Source: Alkalilimnicola sp. S0819
GTDB taxonomy: Bacteria; Pseudomonadota; Gammaproteobacteria; Nitrococcales; WHIW01
Assembly (NCBI RefSeq): GCF_009295635.1
Contig: NZ_WHIW01000005.1
Location: 141,846-205,845 of the forward strand
DNA length: 64,000 bases
Direction: 5' to 3'
Below are positions 56,036 through 64,000 of the stretch, piece by piece. How positions within the stretch are numbered: position 1 is the first letter of the stretch; the number at the start of each line of letters is the position of its first letter. The notes below the pieces were generated by a model that made no database searches, was not told the DNA's origin, and saw nothing but the letters and a program-made list of their open reading frames with translations. The translations under genes were made by a program, and so were the position numbers.

Positions 56036-56953
56036 ATGGCGACCATGGCCACGGCGGAACACAACTCACAGCCCGTCTACTGGGGCGGGCTTGAGAAACT
56101 TCCTGACATGGACGGCGCGCAGTTCGACCAGTGGGTCGCGCTGCTGCACGACCGGACCGGGATGAACATGCCGCCGGAGCGCAAGTCCTTCCTGATGACC
56201 AGTGTCGGCCTGCGTATGCGGGAAGTGGGGTATGAGGACTACCAGTCCTACTACGAATACCTCACCTCCGGGCAGGCCGGTGCGGTGGAATGGACGGCCC
56301 TGGTCGATCGGCTGACGGTGCACGAGACCCGGTTCTTCCGTGATCCGCGGGCGGTGGAGTTCCTGCGCCAGCATTGGCTGCCGGGCGCCATCGAGCGGGC
56401 GGGCAACGGCGAGACGGTACAGTTGTGGAGCGCCGGCTGCTCCACCGGGGAAGAGCCTTTTACCCTGGCCATGGTGCTGGACGAGGCCTTCCTTGCCGAG
56501 CGAATCCGGGGTTACTACGCCATCACCGCCACCGATATCAGCCTCTACTCCCTGGCAACCGGCAAGGAAGCGGCCTATCCCGCCCGGCGGTTGAACAACA
56601 TTCCGGAGCCCTACCGCAGTGCCTACTGCGAGCCGCTGGACGGCGGCGGTTTCCGGATCATGGAACGGCTGCGCCGGCGAACCTGCTTCGCCTTCATGAA
56701 CCTGCTGGAGGTCCGGCATGCGCCACTGGCGCCCATGGACCTGATCTACTGTCAGAACGTCCTGATCTACTTCGATCGGGAACGGCGCGAACAAATACTT
56801 AACGGCCTGGTGCGTCACTTGCGCGTTGGCGGGCTTCTGGTGCTGGGCGCCGGAGAAATGATCGGCTGGAGCCATCCGCAGATGATGCGGGTGGCGGACA
56901 CCGATGTGCTCGCCTTTCGTCGTGAAGCGGACCAGGCACGGGTGCGGCTATGA
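56036..56953 (+). CDS. pilK: PilK, CheR-type chemoreceptor methyltransferase
   Basis: 305 residues. SAM-dependent methyltransferase thought to methylate PilJ glutamates. N-terminal helical CheR domain (LLHDRTGMNMPPERKSFL, TVHETRFFRDPRAVEFLR), then the catalytic part WSAGCSTGEEPFTLAMVL, ITATDISLYSLATGKEA, and DLIYCQNVLIYFDRERREQI with the NVLIYF motif. Starts 9 nt after pilJ and overlaps chpA by 4 nt. Confidence 0.95.
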   Translation: MATMATAEHNSQPVYWGGLEKLPDMDGAQFDQWVALLHDRTGMNMPPERKSFLMTSVGLRMREVGYEDYQSYYEYLTSGQAGAVEWTALVDRLTVHETRFFRDPRAVEFLRQHWLPGAIERAGNGETVQLWSAGCSTGEEPFTLAMVLDEAFLAERIRGYYAITATDISLYSLATGKEAAYPARRLNNIPEPYRSAYCEPLDGGGFRIMERLRRRTCFAFMNLLEVRHAPLAPMDLIYCQNVLIYFDRERREQILNGLVRHLRVGGLLVLGAGEMIGWSHPQMMRVADTDVLAFRREADQARVRL

Positions 56954-59900
56954 GCAGACACACCGGTAGTGACCACAGCGCCCTGAGCTGGGTCAAGAAA
57001 GAGCTGGACGAGACCCTCAAGCAGGCCGGGCAGGCGCTGGAGGCGTACACAGAAGAACCCGAGGACGACGGCCAGCTGCGCTTCTGCGCCACGCATCTGC
57101 ACCAGGTGCACGGCATCCTGCAGATGCTGGAGCTGTTCGGCGCGGCGCTGCTCGCCGAGGAAATGGAAGCCCTGACCCAGTCCCTGCTCGAAGAGCAGGT
57201 GCGTAACCGGGACGAGGCCTACGAGGTCCTCATGCGGGGCATCCTGCAGCTTCCGGATTACCTGGAACGGCTGCAGGGCGGCCAGCAGGACGTGCCCGTA
57301 CTGCTGTTGCCGCTGATGAACGATATGCGCGCTGCTCGCGGCGCGGCCTTGCTCACCGACAACGCCTTCTTCGCCCCCGACCTGGAGGCGGGCGCGGCAC
57401 AGGCGCGCCACGCCCAGCGCGGTGGGGGGCTGCAGGAGCAGGCGAAGGCTCTGCGTCACCGCTTCCAGCTGGGGCTGCTCGCCTATCTGCGCGGGCAGGG
57501 CGCGGCCAAGGGCCTGCGCCAGATGCTGCAGGTGCTCGACCAGCTGGATGGAGCTTCCGCCGATGATCAGACGGGCACACTCTGGTGGGTGGCCGCGGGT
57601 CTGGTGGAAGCGCTGGAGGCCGGCGCCCTGGAGACCAGTGTCAGCGTCAAGATGCTGCTGGGCCAGGTGGATCGGCAGATCAAGCGTGCCGGCGTGGAAG
57701 GCGAAGAGGCCATGCAGGTCTCACCGCCGCGGGACCTGATTCGCAACCTCATGTATTACGTCGCCCGGGCTGAAGCCCTGGGCGAGCGTGTGCCCGCGAT
57801 CCAGGCCCAGTACGGCCTCAAGGATCTGCTGCTCGACGAGGAGCAGATCAGGCAGGCCCAGCAGGGTATGAGTACCCCCAATGCCGAGATCCTCGGCACC
57901 GTGGCCGGTGCCGTGGGCGAGGACATGGCCGCGGTGAAGGACGCGCTGGATCTGATGGCGCGTAGCGGTCAGCCAGACGAAGAACGCCTGGCCGGATTGG
58001 TCGAGACCCTCAAGCGCATCGCAGACACTCTGGGGATCTTGGGCTTGGGTGCGCCGCGCAAGGCGGTCAAGGAGCAGGTCGATTTCATCAACGATCTGCG
58101 CAGCGGTGATGCCAGGCTCGACGAGGCGCAGCTGATGCGCACCGCCGAGGCGCTGCTGTACGTGGAGTCGGCGCTGGCGAGCTTGGCCGGCGGGCGTTCC
58201 ACCGCCGAGGCCGAGCAGACCGAAATCGGCGAAGCCGGTGATAGCCTGTTCGAGAGCGAATTCCAGCAGGTCTTCGACAACGCTCTGGGCGAGGCAGCCG
58301 TGGAGTTCGGCCAGGCCAAGGAAGCGATCGTTCGTTATATCGAGGACGAGGACAGCACCGGACTGCCCAAGGTGCCGGAGCACTTCGCCAATGTGCGCGG
58401 CATGCTGCGGCTGCTTAACCTGCGTCGGGCCGCCGGCCTGGTGGGCGCGGCGCGCAACTGCGTGACCGAGTGCCTGCTGGAGAGTGAGACCGTGCCTGGG
58501 GGCGAGGCCCTGGATGCGCTGGCTGACGGGATCACCAGCCTGGAGTACTACCTGGAAGGCCTGCGCGAGCAGCGTGGTGGCACCGAACAGATTCTCGATG
58601 TCGCTCAAAAGGCGCTGGAGCGCCTGGGATACCCGCCTCTGGCCGACGAGGACAGCGAGCCGGAACTGGTGGCCAGCAACGCCGCCCCGGCGAGCGAAGC
58701 GCCGGCGGCCGACGGGCCGGTGACCCACGAGGAGGCCGCCGACGGGGACGCCTTCACCTTCGGTGAGCTGACCCTGGATGAGGAGCCCGAGCAGGCCGAG
58801 CCTGAGCCTGAGCCGGAAGCCGTCGAGCCGCAACCGCAAGAGGCGGCCGCGCCGACGACCGAGCCGACCGTCGACGAAGACCCCGCGCCGGACGCGCCGC
58901 CCGCCGTGGCGGTGAAGCCCACGGGCCGCGTCAATCTGGAGATTGAAGAGTTCGGCGAGGATCTGGATGACGAGATCCTCGACATCTTCCTGGAAGAGGC
59001 CGATGAGGTCCTGGAGACCCTGCGGGAGGAAGTGCCCAAGTGGCAGGCGAATCCCGATGATCAGGGGGCTCTGGGCACTACCCGACGTATGTTCCATACC
59101 CTCAAGGGCAGTGGCCGTCTGGCCGGCGCCCTGCTGCTGGGCGAGCTCGCCTGGGCTTGCGAGAATCTGCTCAACCAGGTGCTGGAGCGCGGCGTGGATG
59201 CCGCGGATCCGCGCGTGCATCGGGTCATCAATGAGTCCATGGCCTTCCTTCCCGGCCTGGTGGCGCAGATGCGCGACGGCAGTCGGCCCGAGGGCGATAT
59301 CCGGGGCCTGATGCACAGGACCGACCTGTTGGCCGACCCCTCGCGCCACGACGAACTGGCTGAGCTGGAGGCTGCATCCTCAGCCGAGGCGCCGGCCGGT
59401 CCAGCCGCCGAGGACAGTGCCGCGGGCGCCCCCCACGCAGAAGCGGGCGACGCTGCGCCGGAAGCTTCCGATGAGCAGCCGGAGCTGCTCGCCGCCGAGG
59501 AAGGCGTCGAGGAAGTGTCCTCCGCCGGCGATCAGGAATTCGACTGGGATAACGCCCAGGTCGAGGAGATCGAGCTCAGCGCCCCGGCGCCGTACGAAGA
59601 TGATCAGGTGGCGCTAGAGTCGCCGGAAGCGCCCGACACAGGGACGCAAAGGGATGCGCCGGCGGCGCAGCCGGTGGAAGAGCCCGCCATGGACCCGGTG
59701 CTCTACGAAATCTTCAGCTCCGAGACCCGCGATCACCTGAGCACGGCCCGCGAGCAGCTGGCCCGCACCGACGCCGAAGGTGGCGCACCCGCCAACGATG
59801 CGCTGCTACGCGCACTGCATACCCTTACCGGCAGTGCCCATATGGCGGACGTTGACCCCATTGCCCGGGTTGGCCGGGCGTTGGAGCGGTTCGCCAATGG

Positions 59901-62900
59901 CCGTCGGGAACGCCAGGAAACCCTGGGCGCCGACGATCTGGCCTTGATGCACGAAGGCGCCGAGCTGATCGATCAACTGGTGGAGGCTCTGGGCCAGCCG
60001 GGTGGGGCGTTGCCCGAGGTGGAGAGCTTCCTGGGCCGGCTGGCCGAGCGTAGCGATGAGGCGGCCGGCGCCGGTTACCTGGCTGCTGCGGCGTTTGATC
60101 TGGACGCGGAGCCGTCGGAGGACGAATTCACTGTTTCCCGGGCGCAGGCAACCGAGGCCGAAGCGCCGCGAGTGGCCCCGGAGCCGCTGGCTGACATACC
60201 GGTCGAGCGTGTCGCCTCGGAGGAGGCCCACGCCGCGGGCGGCGGTTTCGATGACGTGGACGAGGAACTGATCGACCTGTTCCTGGAAGAGGCCGAGGAT
60301 ATCCTGCAGTTCATGGAGTCCACGGTGGAGCGCTGGGAAGAGGCGCCGGAGCATGCCGGTACCATTGCCGAGCTGCACCGTTCCCTGCATACGCTCAAGG
60401 GCGGGGCGCGGCTGGCCGGCTTCAACGGCATCGGCAGCCTGTGCCACGTACTGGAGAGCCTCTCCGGCGAAGTGGCCGAGCACAAGGTGCCGGCAGACGA
60501 CAGCTTCTTCAATCTGCTCCATGAATCCCTGGACGGGCTGAACGCCCTGGTGGTGCAGGCGCGCGCCGGCCAAAGGCCGGAGGCGCCGGTGGAGCTCATG
60601 GCCAGGATCGCCCTCATGCGCGGTCTGGAGGTCGATGCGGTCGGCGCGATGGAAGACGATTTCGCCGACCTCGCCGATGAGGAATTGGTGGAAGTCTTCC
60701 TGGAGGAGGCCTCCGACATACTCGCCAGCTCCGAGGCCCAGTTGCATGAGTGGAGCGACAATCCCCAGCACGTCGAGCTGGTGGTCGAGCTGCAACGCGC
60801 GCTGCACACCCTCAAGGGCGGTGCGCGCATGGCGGGCTTCGCGCCCATCGCGGATCTGGGCCACGCCCTGGAGAATCTGCTGGTGGGCGTGCAGAAGCAG
60901 CAGGTGGCCGTGGGGCCGGGCCTGTTCGATTTGCTGGAGCGGGTCTTTGACTGTCTCTACAGCCAGCGCGAGCAGGCCGAGCAGAAGCAGCCCCTGGCGC
61001 CCGCCGCCAAACTGATCGAGGAAATCGCCCGCTATCGCGACGGCGGTGGCGAGGACGAACCCGCCATCCCCGTACCGCCGGTGGCCGCGCCGGAAGCGGG
61101 CAAGCCCGAGAGCGAGGCCGCGCCGGCCCCGAGCGTGGAGGGCTTGCCGGAGCTGCCCGCCCGGGCAGCGAGCAAGGAAGAGAGCCGCGCCAGTCAGGAC
61201 GTGGTACGGGTGCACTCCGGGTTGCTGGACAACCTGGTGAACTACGCCGGCGAGGTCAGCATTTACCGCGCCCGCCTGGAGCAGCAGGTGGGGGCCTTCC
61301 GCTTCAACCTCGGTGAGCTGGATCAGACCGTGAGCCGTCTGCGCGAGCAGCTGCGCACCATGGAGATCGAAACCGAAACCCAGATCCTCTACCGCTTCGA
61401 GCGCGAGAACGAGGGCGTGGAGGCCGAGGAGCCGGAGGAGGATTTCGATCCCCTGGAGCTGGACCGTTTCTCCGGCATTCAGGAAACTTCCCGCGGCCTG
61501 AGCGAGTCGGTCAATGACCTGCTCAGCATCCAGAACATGCTGGACCATCTCTCCCGCGAGGCGGAAACCCTGCTGCTGCAGCAGTCCCGGGTCAACACCG
61601 AGTTGCAGGACGGCTTGATGCGCACCCGCATGGTGCCCTTTGCCAATATGGTACCGCGCATGCGTCGCATCGTCCGTCAGACTGGCCAGGAACTGGGCAG
61701 GCAGGCTCAGATTCATGTCCAGGGTGCCCAGGGCGAAATGGACCGCACCGTGCTCGAGCGCATGGTGCCGCCGTTGGAGCATATGCTGCGCAACGCCATC
61801 GCCCACGGTATCGAGGCGCCCCAGGCGCGGGCCGCGGCCGGCAAGCCGGAGACCGGCACCATCAATGTCGCCTTCTATCGGGAAGGCGCCGACGTGGTGG
61901 TGCGGGTGAGCGATGACGGTGCCGGTATGAACCTGCAGGCCATCCGCGACAAGGCGGTGAGCCGTGGGCTGATGCCCGAGAATGCGCCGCTCACCGACAA
62001 GGAGATCATGCAGTTCGTGCTGGAGGCCGGCTTCAGCACCGCCCAGGAGGTGAACCAGATCGCCGGGCGCGGTGTGGGCATGGACGTGGTCAATGCGGAG
62101 ATCAAACAGCTGGGCGGCACCCTGGACATAGACTCGGTCGACGGGCTGGGTACCACTTTCACGGTGCGTCTGCCCTTCACCCTGGCCATGAACCAGGCGC
62201 TGTTGTGCCAGGCCGGTGAGGAAACCTACGCCATTCCGCTCTCCAGCATCGAGGGCGTGGTGCGCATGAGCCATGAAGAGCTGGAGGAGTGCCTGCGGCA
62301 TCCGGAGCAGGCGAATTACCAGTACGGTGAGGAGCGCTACGAGGTGCGCAGCCTTGCCGTGTTGCTGGGTGCCGGCGAGCCGGTGTTGCCCGGGCCTGGC
62401 AAGCGCGCGCCGCTGATTCTGGTTCAGACCGGCGATCACCGCCTCGCCCTGCAGGTGGATGGCCTGCTGGGCAACCGTGAGATCGTGGTGAAATCGGTGG
62501 GTGCGCAGATCAGCACCGTGCCGGGGATCTTCGGCGCGACCATTCTGGCAGACGGGCGGGTGGTGCTGATTCTGGACATCAGCTCGCTGGTCCGTCTGGG
62601 GATCACCCAGTTAATCTCGGAAGAGGCCGGCGGTGGCGCCGGTGAGCGGGAACAGGTGCGGGCCAAGCGACTGATCATGGTGGTGGACGACTCCATCACC
62701 ATGCGCAAGGTCGCCACCCGCCTGCTGGAGCGCAATGGTATGGACGTGGTCACCGCCAAGGACGGTGTGGACGCCGTGGCACAGCTGCAGGAGCATCTGC
62801 CCGATGCCATGCTGCTGGATATCGAGATGCCGCGGATGGACGGCTACGAGCTGGCCACCCATATGCGCAACGATGCGCGCCTGAAGGGCGTGCCCATCAT

Positions 62901-63045
62901 CATGATCACCTCCCGGACCGGCGAAAAGCACCGTCAGCGGGCCATGGACATCGGCGTCAACCGCTACCTGGGCAAGCCGTACCAGGAGAGCGATCTGCTG
63001 GAGAATCTCCAGGAACTGCTGGGGGCGGGCGGTGGCAGCGATTGA
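56950..63045 (+). CDS. chpA: ChpA, giant hybrid CheA-type histidine kinase
   Basis: 2031 residues. Order: an N-terminal FimL-like helical region with an atypical Hpt (HLHQVHG, about 48-54); a second degenerate one (EHFANVRGML, H about 478); an acidic linker (about 570-660); four canonical Hpt sites, HTLKGSG (about 716), HTLTGSA (957), HTLKGGARLAGF (1147) and HTLKGGARMAGF (1286); the dimer domain from about 1417; HATPase (HMLRNAIAHGIE about 1611, then GRGVGMDVV); CheW (about 1740-1890); and a receiver (about 1910-2030) with D1957 in LLDIEMPRMDG. Central kinase of the Pil-Chp system. P. aeruginosa ChpA has eight phosphotransfer sites (from memory), so this version is reduced. Overlaps chpB by 14 nt. 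Confidence 0.96.
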   Translation: MSRHTGSDHSALSWVKKELDETLKQAGQALEAYTEEPEDDGQLRFCATHLHQVHGILQMLELFGAALLAEEMEALTQSLLEEQVRNRDEAYEVLMRGILQLPDYLERLQGGQQDVPVLLLPLMNDMRAARGAALLTDNAFFAPDLEAGAAQARHAQRGGGLQEQAKALRHRFQLGLLAYLRGQGAAKGLRQMLQVLDQLDGASADDQTGTLWWVAAGLVEALEAGALETSVSVKMLLGQVDRQIKRAGVEGEEAMQVSPPRDLIRNLMYYVARAEALGERVPAIQAQYGLKDLLLDEEQIRQAQQGMSTPNAEILGTVAGAVGEDMAAVKDALDLMARSGQPDEERLAGLVETLKRIADTLGILGLGAPRKAVKEQVDFINDLRSGDARLDEAQLMRTAEALLYVESALASLAGGRSTAEAEQTEIGEAGDSLFESEFQQVFDNALGEAAVEFGQAKEAIVRYIEDEDSTGLPKVPEHFANVRGMLRLLNLRRAAGLVGAARNCVTECLLESETVPGGEALDALADGITSLEYYLEGLREQRGGTEQILDVAQKALERLGYPPLADEDSEPELVASNAAPASEAPAADGPVTHEEAADGDAFTFGELTLDEEPEQAEPEPEPEAVEPQPQEAAAPTTEPTVDEDPAPDAPPAVAVKPTGRVNLEIEEFGEDLDDEILDIFLEEADEVLETLREEVPKWQANPDDQGALGTTRRMFHTLKGSGRLAGALLLGELAWACENLLNQVLERGVDAADPRVHRVINESMAFLPGLVAQMRDGSRPEGDIRGLMHRTDLLADPSRHDELAELEAASSAEAPAGPAAEDSAAGAPHAEAGDAAPEASDEQPELLAAEEGVEEVSSAGDQEFDWDNAQVEEIELSAPAPYEDDQVALESPEAPDTGTQRDAPAAQPVEEPAMDPVLYEIFSSETRDHLSTAREQLARTDAEGGAPANDALLRALHTLTGSAHMADVDPIARVGRALERFANGRRERQETLGADDLALMHEGAELIDQLVEALGQPGGALPEVESFLGRLAERSDEAAGAGYLAAAAFDLDAEPSEDEFTVSRAQATEAEAPRVAPEPLADIPVERVASEEAHAAGGGFDDVDEELIDLFLEEAEDILQFMESTVERWEEAPEHAGTIAELHRSLHTLKGGARLAGFNGIGSLCHVLESLSGEVAEHKVPADDSFFNLLHESLDGLNALVVQARAGQRPEAPVELMARIALMRGLEVDAVGAMEDDFADLADEELVEVFLEEASDILASSEAQLHEWSDNPQHVELVVELQRALHTLKGGARMAGFAPIADLGHALENLLVGVQKQQVAVGPGLFDLLERVFDCLYSQREQAEQKQPLAPAAKLIEEIARYRDGGGEDEPAIPVPPVAAPEAGKPESEAAPAPSVEGLPELPARAASKEESRASQDVVRVHSGLLDNLVNYAGEVSIYRARLEQQVGAFRFNLGELDQTVSRLREQLRTMEIETETQILYRFERENEGVEAEEPEEDFDPLELDRFSGIQETSRGLSESVNDLLSIQNMLDHLSREAETLLLQQSRVNTELQDGLMRTRMVPFANMVPRMRRIVRQTGQELGRQAQIHVQGAQGEMDRTVLERMVPPLEHMLRNAIAHGIEAPQARAAAGKPETGTINVAFYREGADVVVRVSDDGAGMNLQAIRDKAVSRGLMPENAPLTDKEIMQFVLEAGFSTAQEVNQIAGRGVGMDVVNAEIKQLGGTLDIDSVDGLGTTFTVRLPFTLAMNQALLCQAGEETYAIPLSSIEGVVRMSHEELEECLRHPEQANYQYGEERYEVRSLAVLLGAGEPVLPGPGKRAPLILVQTGDHRLALQVDGLLGNREIVVKSVGAQISTVPGIFGATILADGRVVLILDISSLVRLGITQLISEEAGGGAGEREQVRAKRLIMVVDDSITMRKVATRLLERNGMDVVTAKDGVDAVAQLQEHLPDAMLLDIEMPRMDGYELATHMRNDARLKGVPIIMITSRTGEKHRQRAMDIGVNRYLGKPYQESDLLENLQELLGAGGGSD

Positions 63046-64000
63046 GCAGTTGAACGAGGCCCTGCGCGTCGGGGTACTCGGGGCAAGCCAGCTGGGACGC
63101 GAGGAGATGCGCGAGGCCCTGATTCGGTGCGGGCTGGACGTGTCGCTGGAGGACAGCCTGGCGGGCTATCTGTTCAATCTGGGCGAGCATCCGTCGGTGC
63201 ACGTCTTGCTGGTGGACCTGGACGAAGCCGCCGACCGGGACCTGGACGCGCTGGGCGAACTGCTGGACAAGGCACCGGCGCCCATGGTCTTTTGCGACGC
63301 CAGCGCGCGGCCCGATAACCGCGCCTGGATGCTGCGTCTGGCGGAAAAGTTGCACCGGGCCGCCCAGCGTCAGCCCAGCGAAGCGCCGCGCGGTGGGGCG
63401 CCGAAGAACCCAGCCGCGGACCCGATCGTGGCGGTGTCCGTACCGGACACCGCGGCGCCTCAGGGCCACCGTCCCGAGCGGGTGTGGGTGCTGGGTGCGT
63501 CCTTCGGTGGTCCGGAGGCCGTCAAACGCTTTTTGGGGGCGATGCCCGAGCCGCCGCAAGCCGCCTTCATCATCGCCCAGCACATCGGCGAGGGTTTCGT
63601 GGAAGTGATGGCGCAGCAGCTAAGCCGCTCCAGCGCCTTCCAGGTAGTGCCCGCGGCGGAAGGCGAGCACATCCGCCCGGGGCGTGTGTATATCGCCCCG
63701 GTGGAGCGCCGCTTGCACATAGACGCCGAAGGGCGGGTGCGCCTGGGTGAGGAAACCCGCAAGCTCAGCTACGCGCCGTCCATCGATTCGGTGATGGAGG
63801 AAGTCGCCCGGCGCTACGGTGCCAATGGCGGCGCGATCATCTTCAGTGGCATGGGCGACGATGGCGCGCGGGGCTGTCAGGCCGGGGCCGGCGGCCTGGT
63901 CTGGGCGCAGGATTCCGCCAGCTGCGCCATCGACAGCATGCCCAGTTGCGCGCGCAACACCGGCGTCGTGGCCCACAGCGCACCCCCCGAGGCGCTGGCC
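63032..64000 (+). CDS. chpB: ChpB, CheB-type receptor methylesterase (3' end outside window)
   Basis: 323 codons visible from GTG 63032, with no stop. The start overlaps the end of chpA by 14 nt; TTG 63050 is an alternative. The C-terminal CheB methylesterase domain has catalytic S157 (VLGASFGGPEAV), H184 (AQHIGEGF) and D276 (SGMGDDGARG), plus GGLVWAQDSASCAIDSMP. The N-terminal 110 residues look like a degenerate receiver without the standard phosphoacceptor context (VLLVDLDEAA), as in ChpB. Expected to demethylate PilJ, opposing PilK. Confidence 0.92.
   Translation, partial: MAAIEQLNEALRVGVLGASQLGREEMREALIRCGLDVSLEDSLAGYLFNLGEHPSVHVLLVDLDEAADRDLDALGELLDKAPAPMVFCDASARPDNRAWMLRLAEKLHRAAQRQPSEAPRGGAPKNPAADPIVAVSVPDTAAPQGHRPERVWVLGASFGGPEAVKRFLGAMPEPPQAAFIIAQHIGEGFVEVMAQQLSRSSAFQVVPAAEGEHIRPGRVYIAPVERRLHIDAEGRVRLGEETRKLSYAPSIDSVMEEVARRYGANGGAIIFSGMGDDGARGCQAGAGGLVWAQDSASCAIDSMPSCARNTGVVAHSAPPEALA

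Noticed and set aside
53342..56062. Antisense frame of about 900 codons opposite pilI and pilJ
   Set aside because: A shadow of the receptor gene caused by GC3 bias; composition is not protein-like.
59806..62439. Antisense frame of about 880 codons opposite chpA
   Set aside because: Same cause; chpA domains on the plus strand are clear.

Overview
This 64 kb window is GC-rich chromosome from a gammaproteobacterium. The gene order repeatedly matches, from memory, blocks of Pseudomonas aeruginosa PAO1: hemW-rdgB, yggS-proC-yggT-metX-metW, pilTU, pyrB-pyrC', ruvX-yqgE-tonB-gshB-pilGHIJK-chpA, the aa3-type cox cluster, and bioBFHCD. The very GC-biased codon use, the PyrR-type pyrimidine cluster, the SbtA bicarbonate transporter and a phasin fit an Ectothiorhodospiraceae/Chromatiales-like organism better than a pseudomonad, but taxonomy cannot be fixed without a search. 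No rRNA, tRNA, CRISPR array, prophage or insertion sequence was seen.

Layout. 1-2480: hemW (cut at the window start), rdgB and rph on the minus strand. 2629-11010: yicC, gmk, rpoZ, spoT, ridA, recG, ubiC, ubiA (RNA and GTP metabolism, stringent response, replication-fork repair, ubiquinone). 11136-16442: comF, then the tightly overlapping biotin operon bioBFHCD with a candidate BirA operator. 16771-24735: an aa3-type cytochrome c oxidase whose subunit II carries a fused cytochrome c domain, with assembly factors Cox11, SURF1 and a SCO-like protein, and the heme A/O synthases. 24761-32415: small stress, envelope and storage genes (PEBP, OmpA-like lipoprotein, TusA-like, phasin, PilZ, SohB, two unknown coupled ORFs, ZapE, an unknown protein, a histone-deacetylase-fold hydrolase). 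32511-36482: metX-metW, yggT, proC, yggS. 36590-40558: pilT, pilU and an orphan PAS histidine kinase. 40634-44444: a PyrK-like protein, a pseudo-dihydroorotase, pyrB, pyrR, ruvX. 44548-46567: divergent sbtA and a LysR regulator. 46558-52295: yqgE, tonB, a Gx-transporter/NusG-II/ApbE trio resembling the EetB/EetA/FmnB flavin electron-transfer proteins, gshB and gshA. 52497-64000: the Pil-Chp chemosensory system (pilG, pilH, pilI, pilJ, pilK, chpA, start of chpB).

How it works together. The type IV pilus retraction ATPases and the Chp system probably govern twitching and surface sensing. The cox block supplies aerobic respiration, with ubiC and ubiA feeding quinone synthesis. The apbE-eetA-eetB-tonB unit is the least ordinary region and the best candidate for unexplored biology. 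Several strong inverted repeats look like REP elements or bidirectional terminators.
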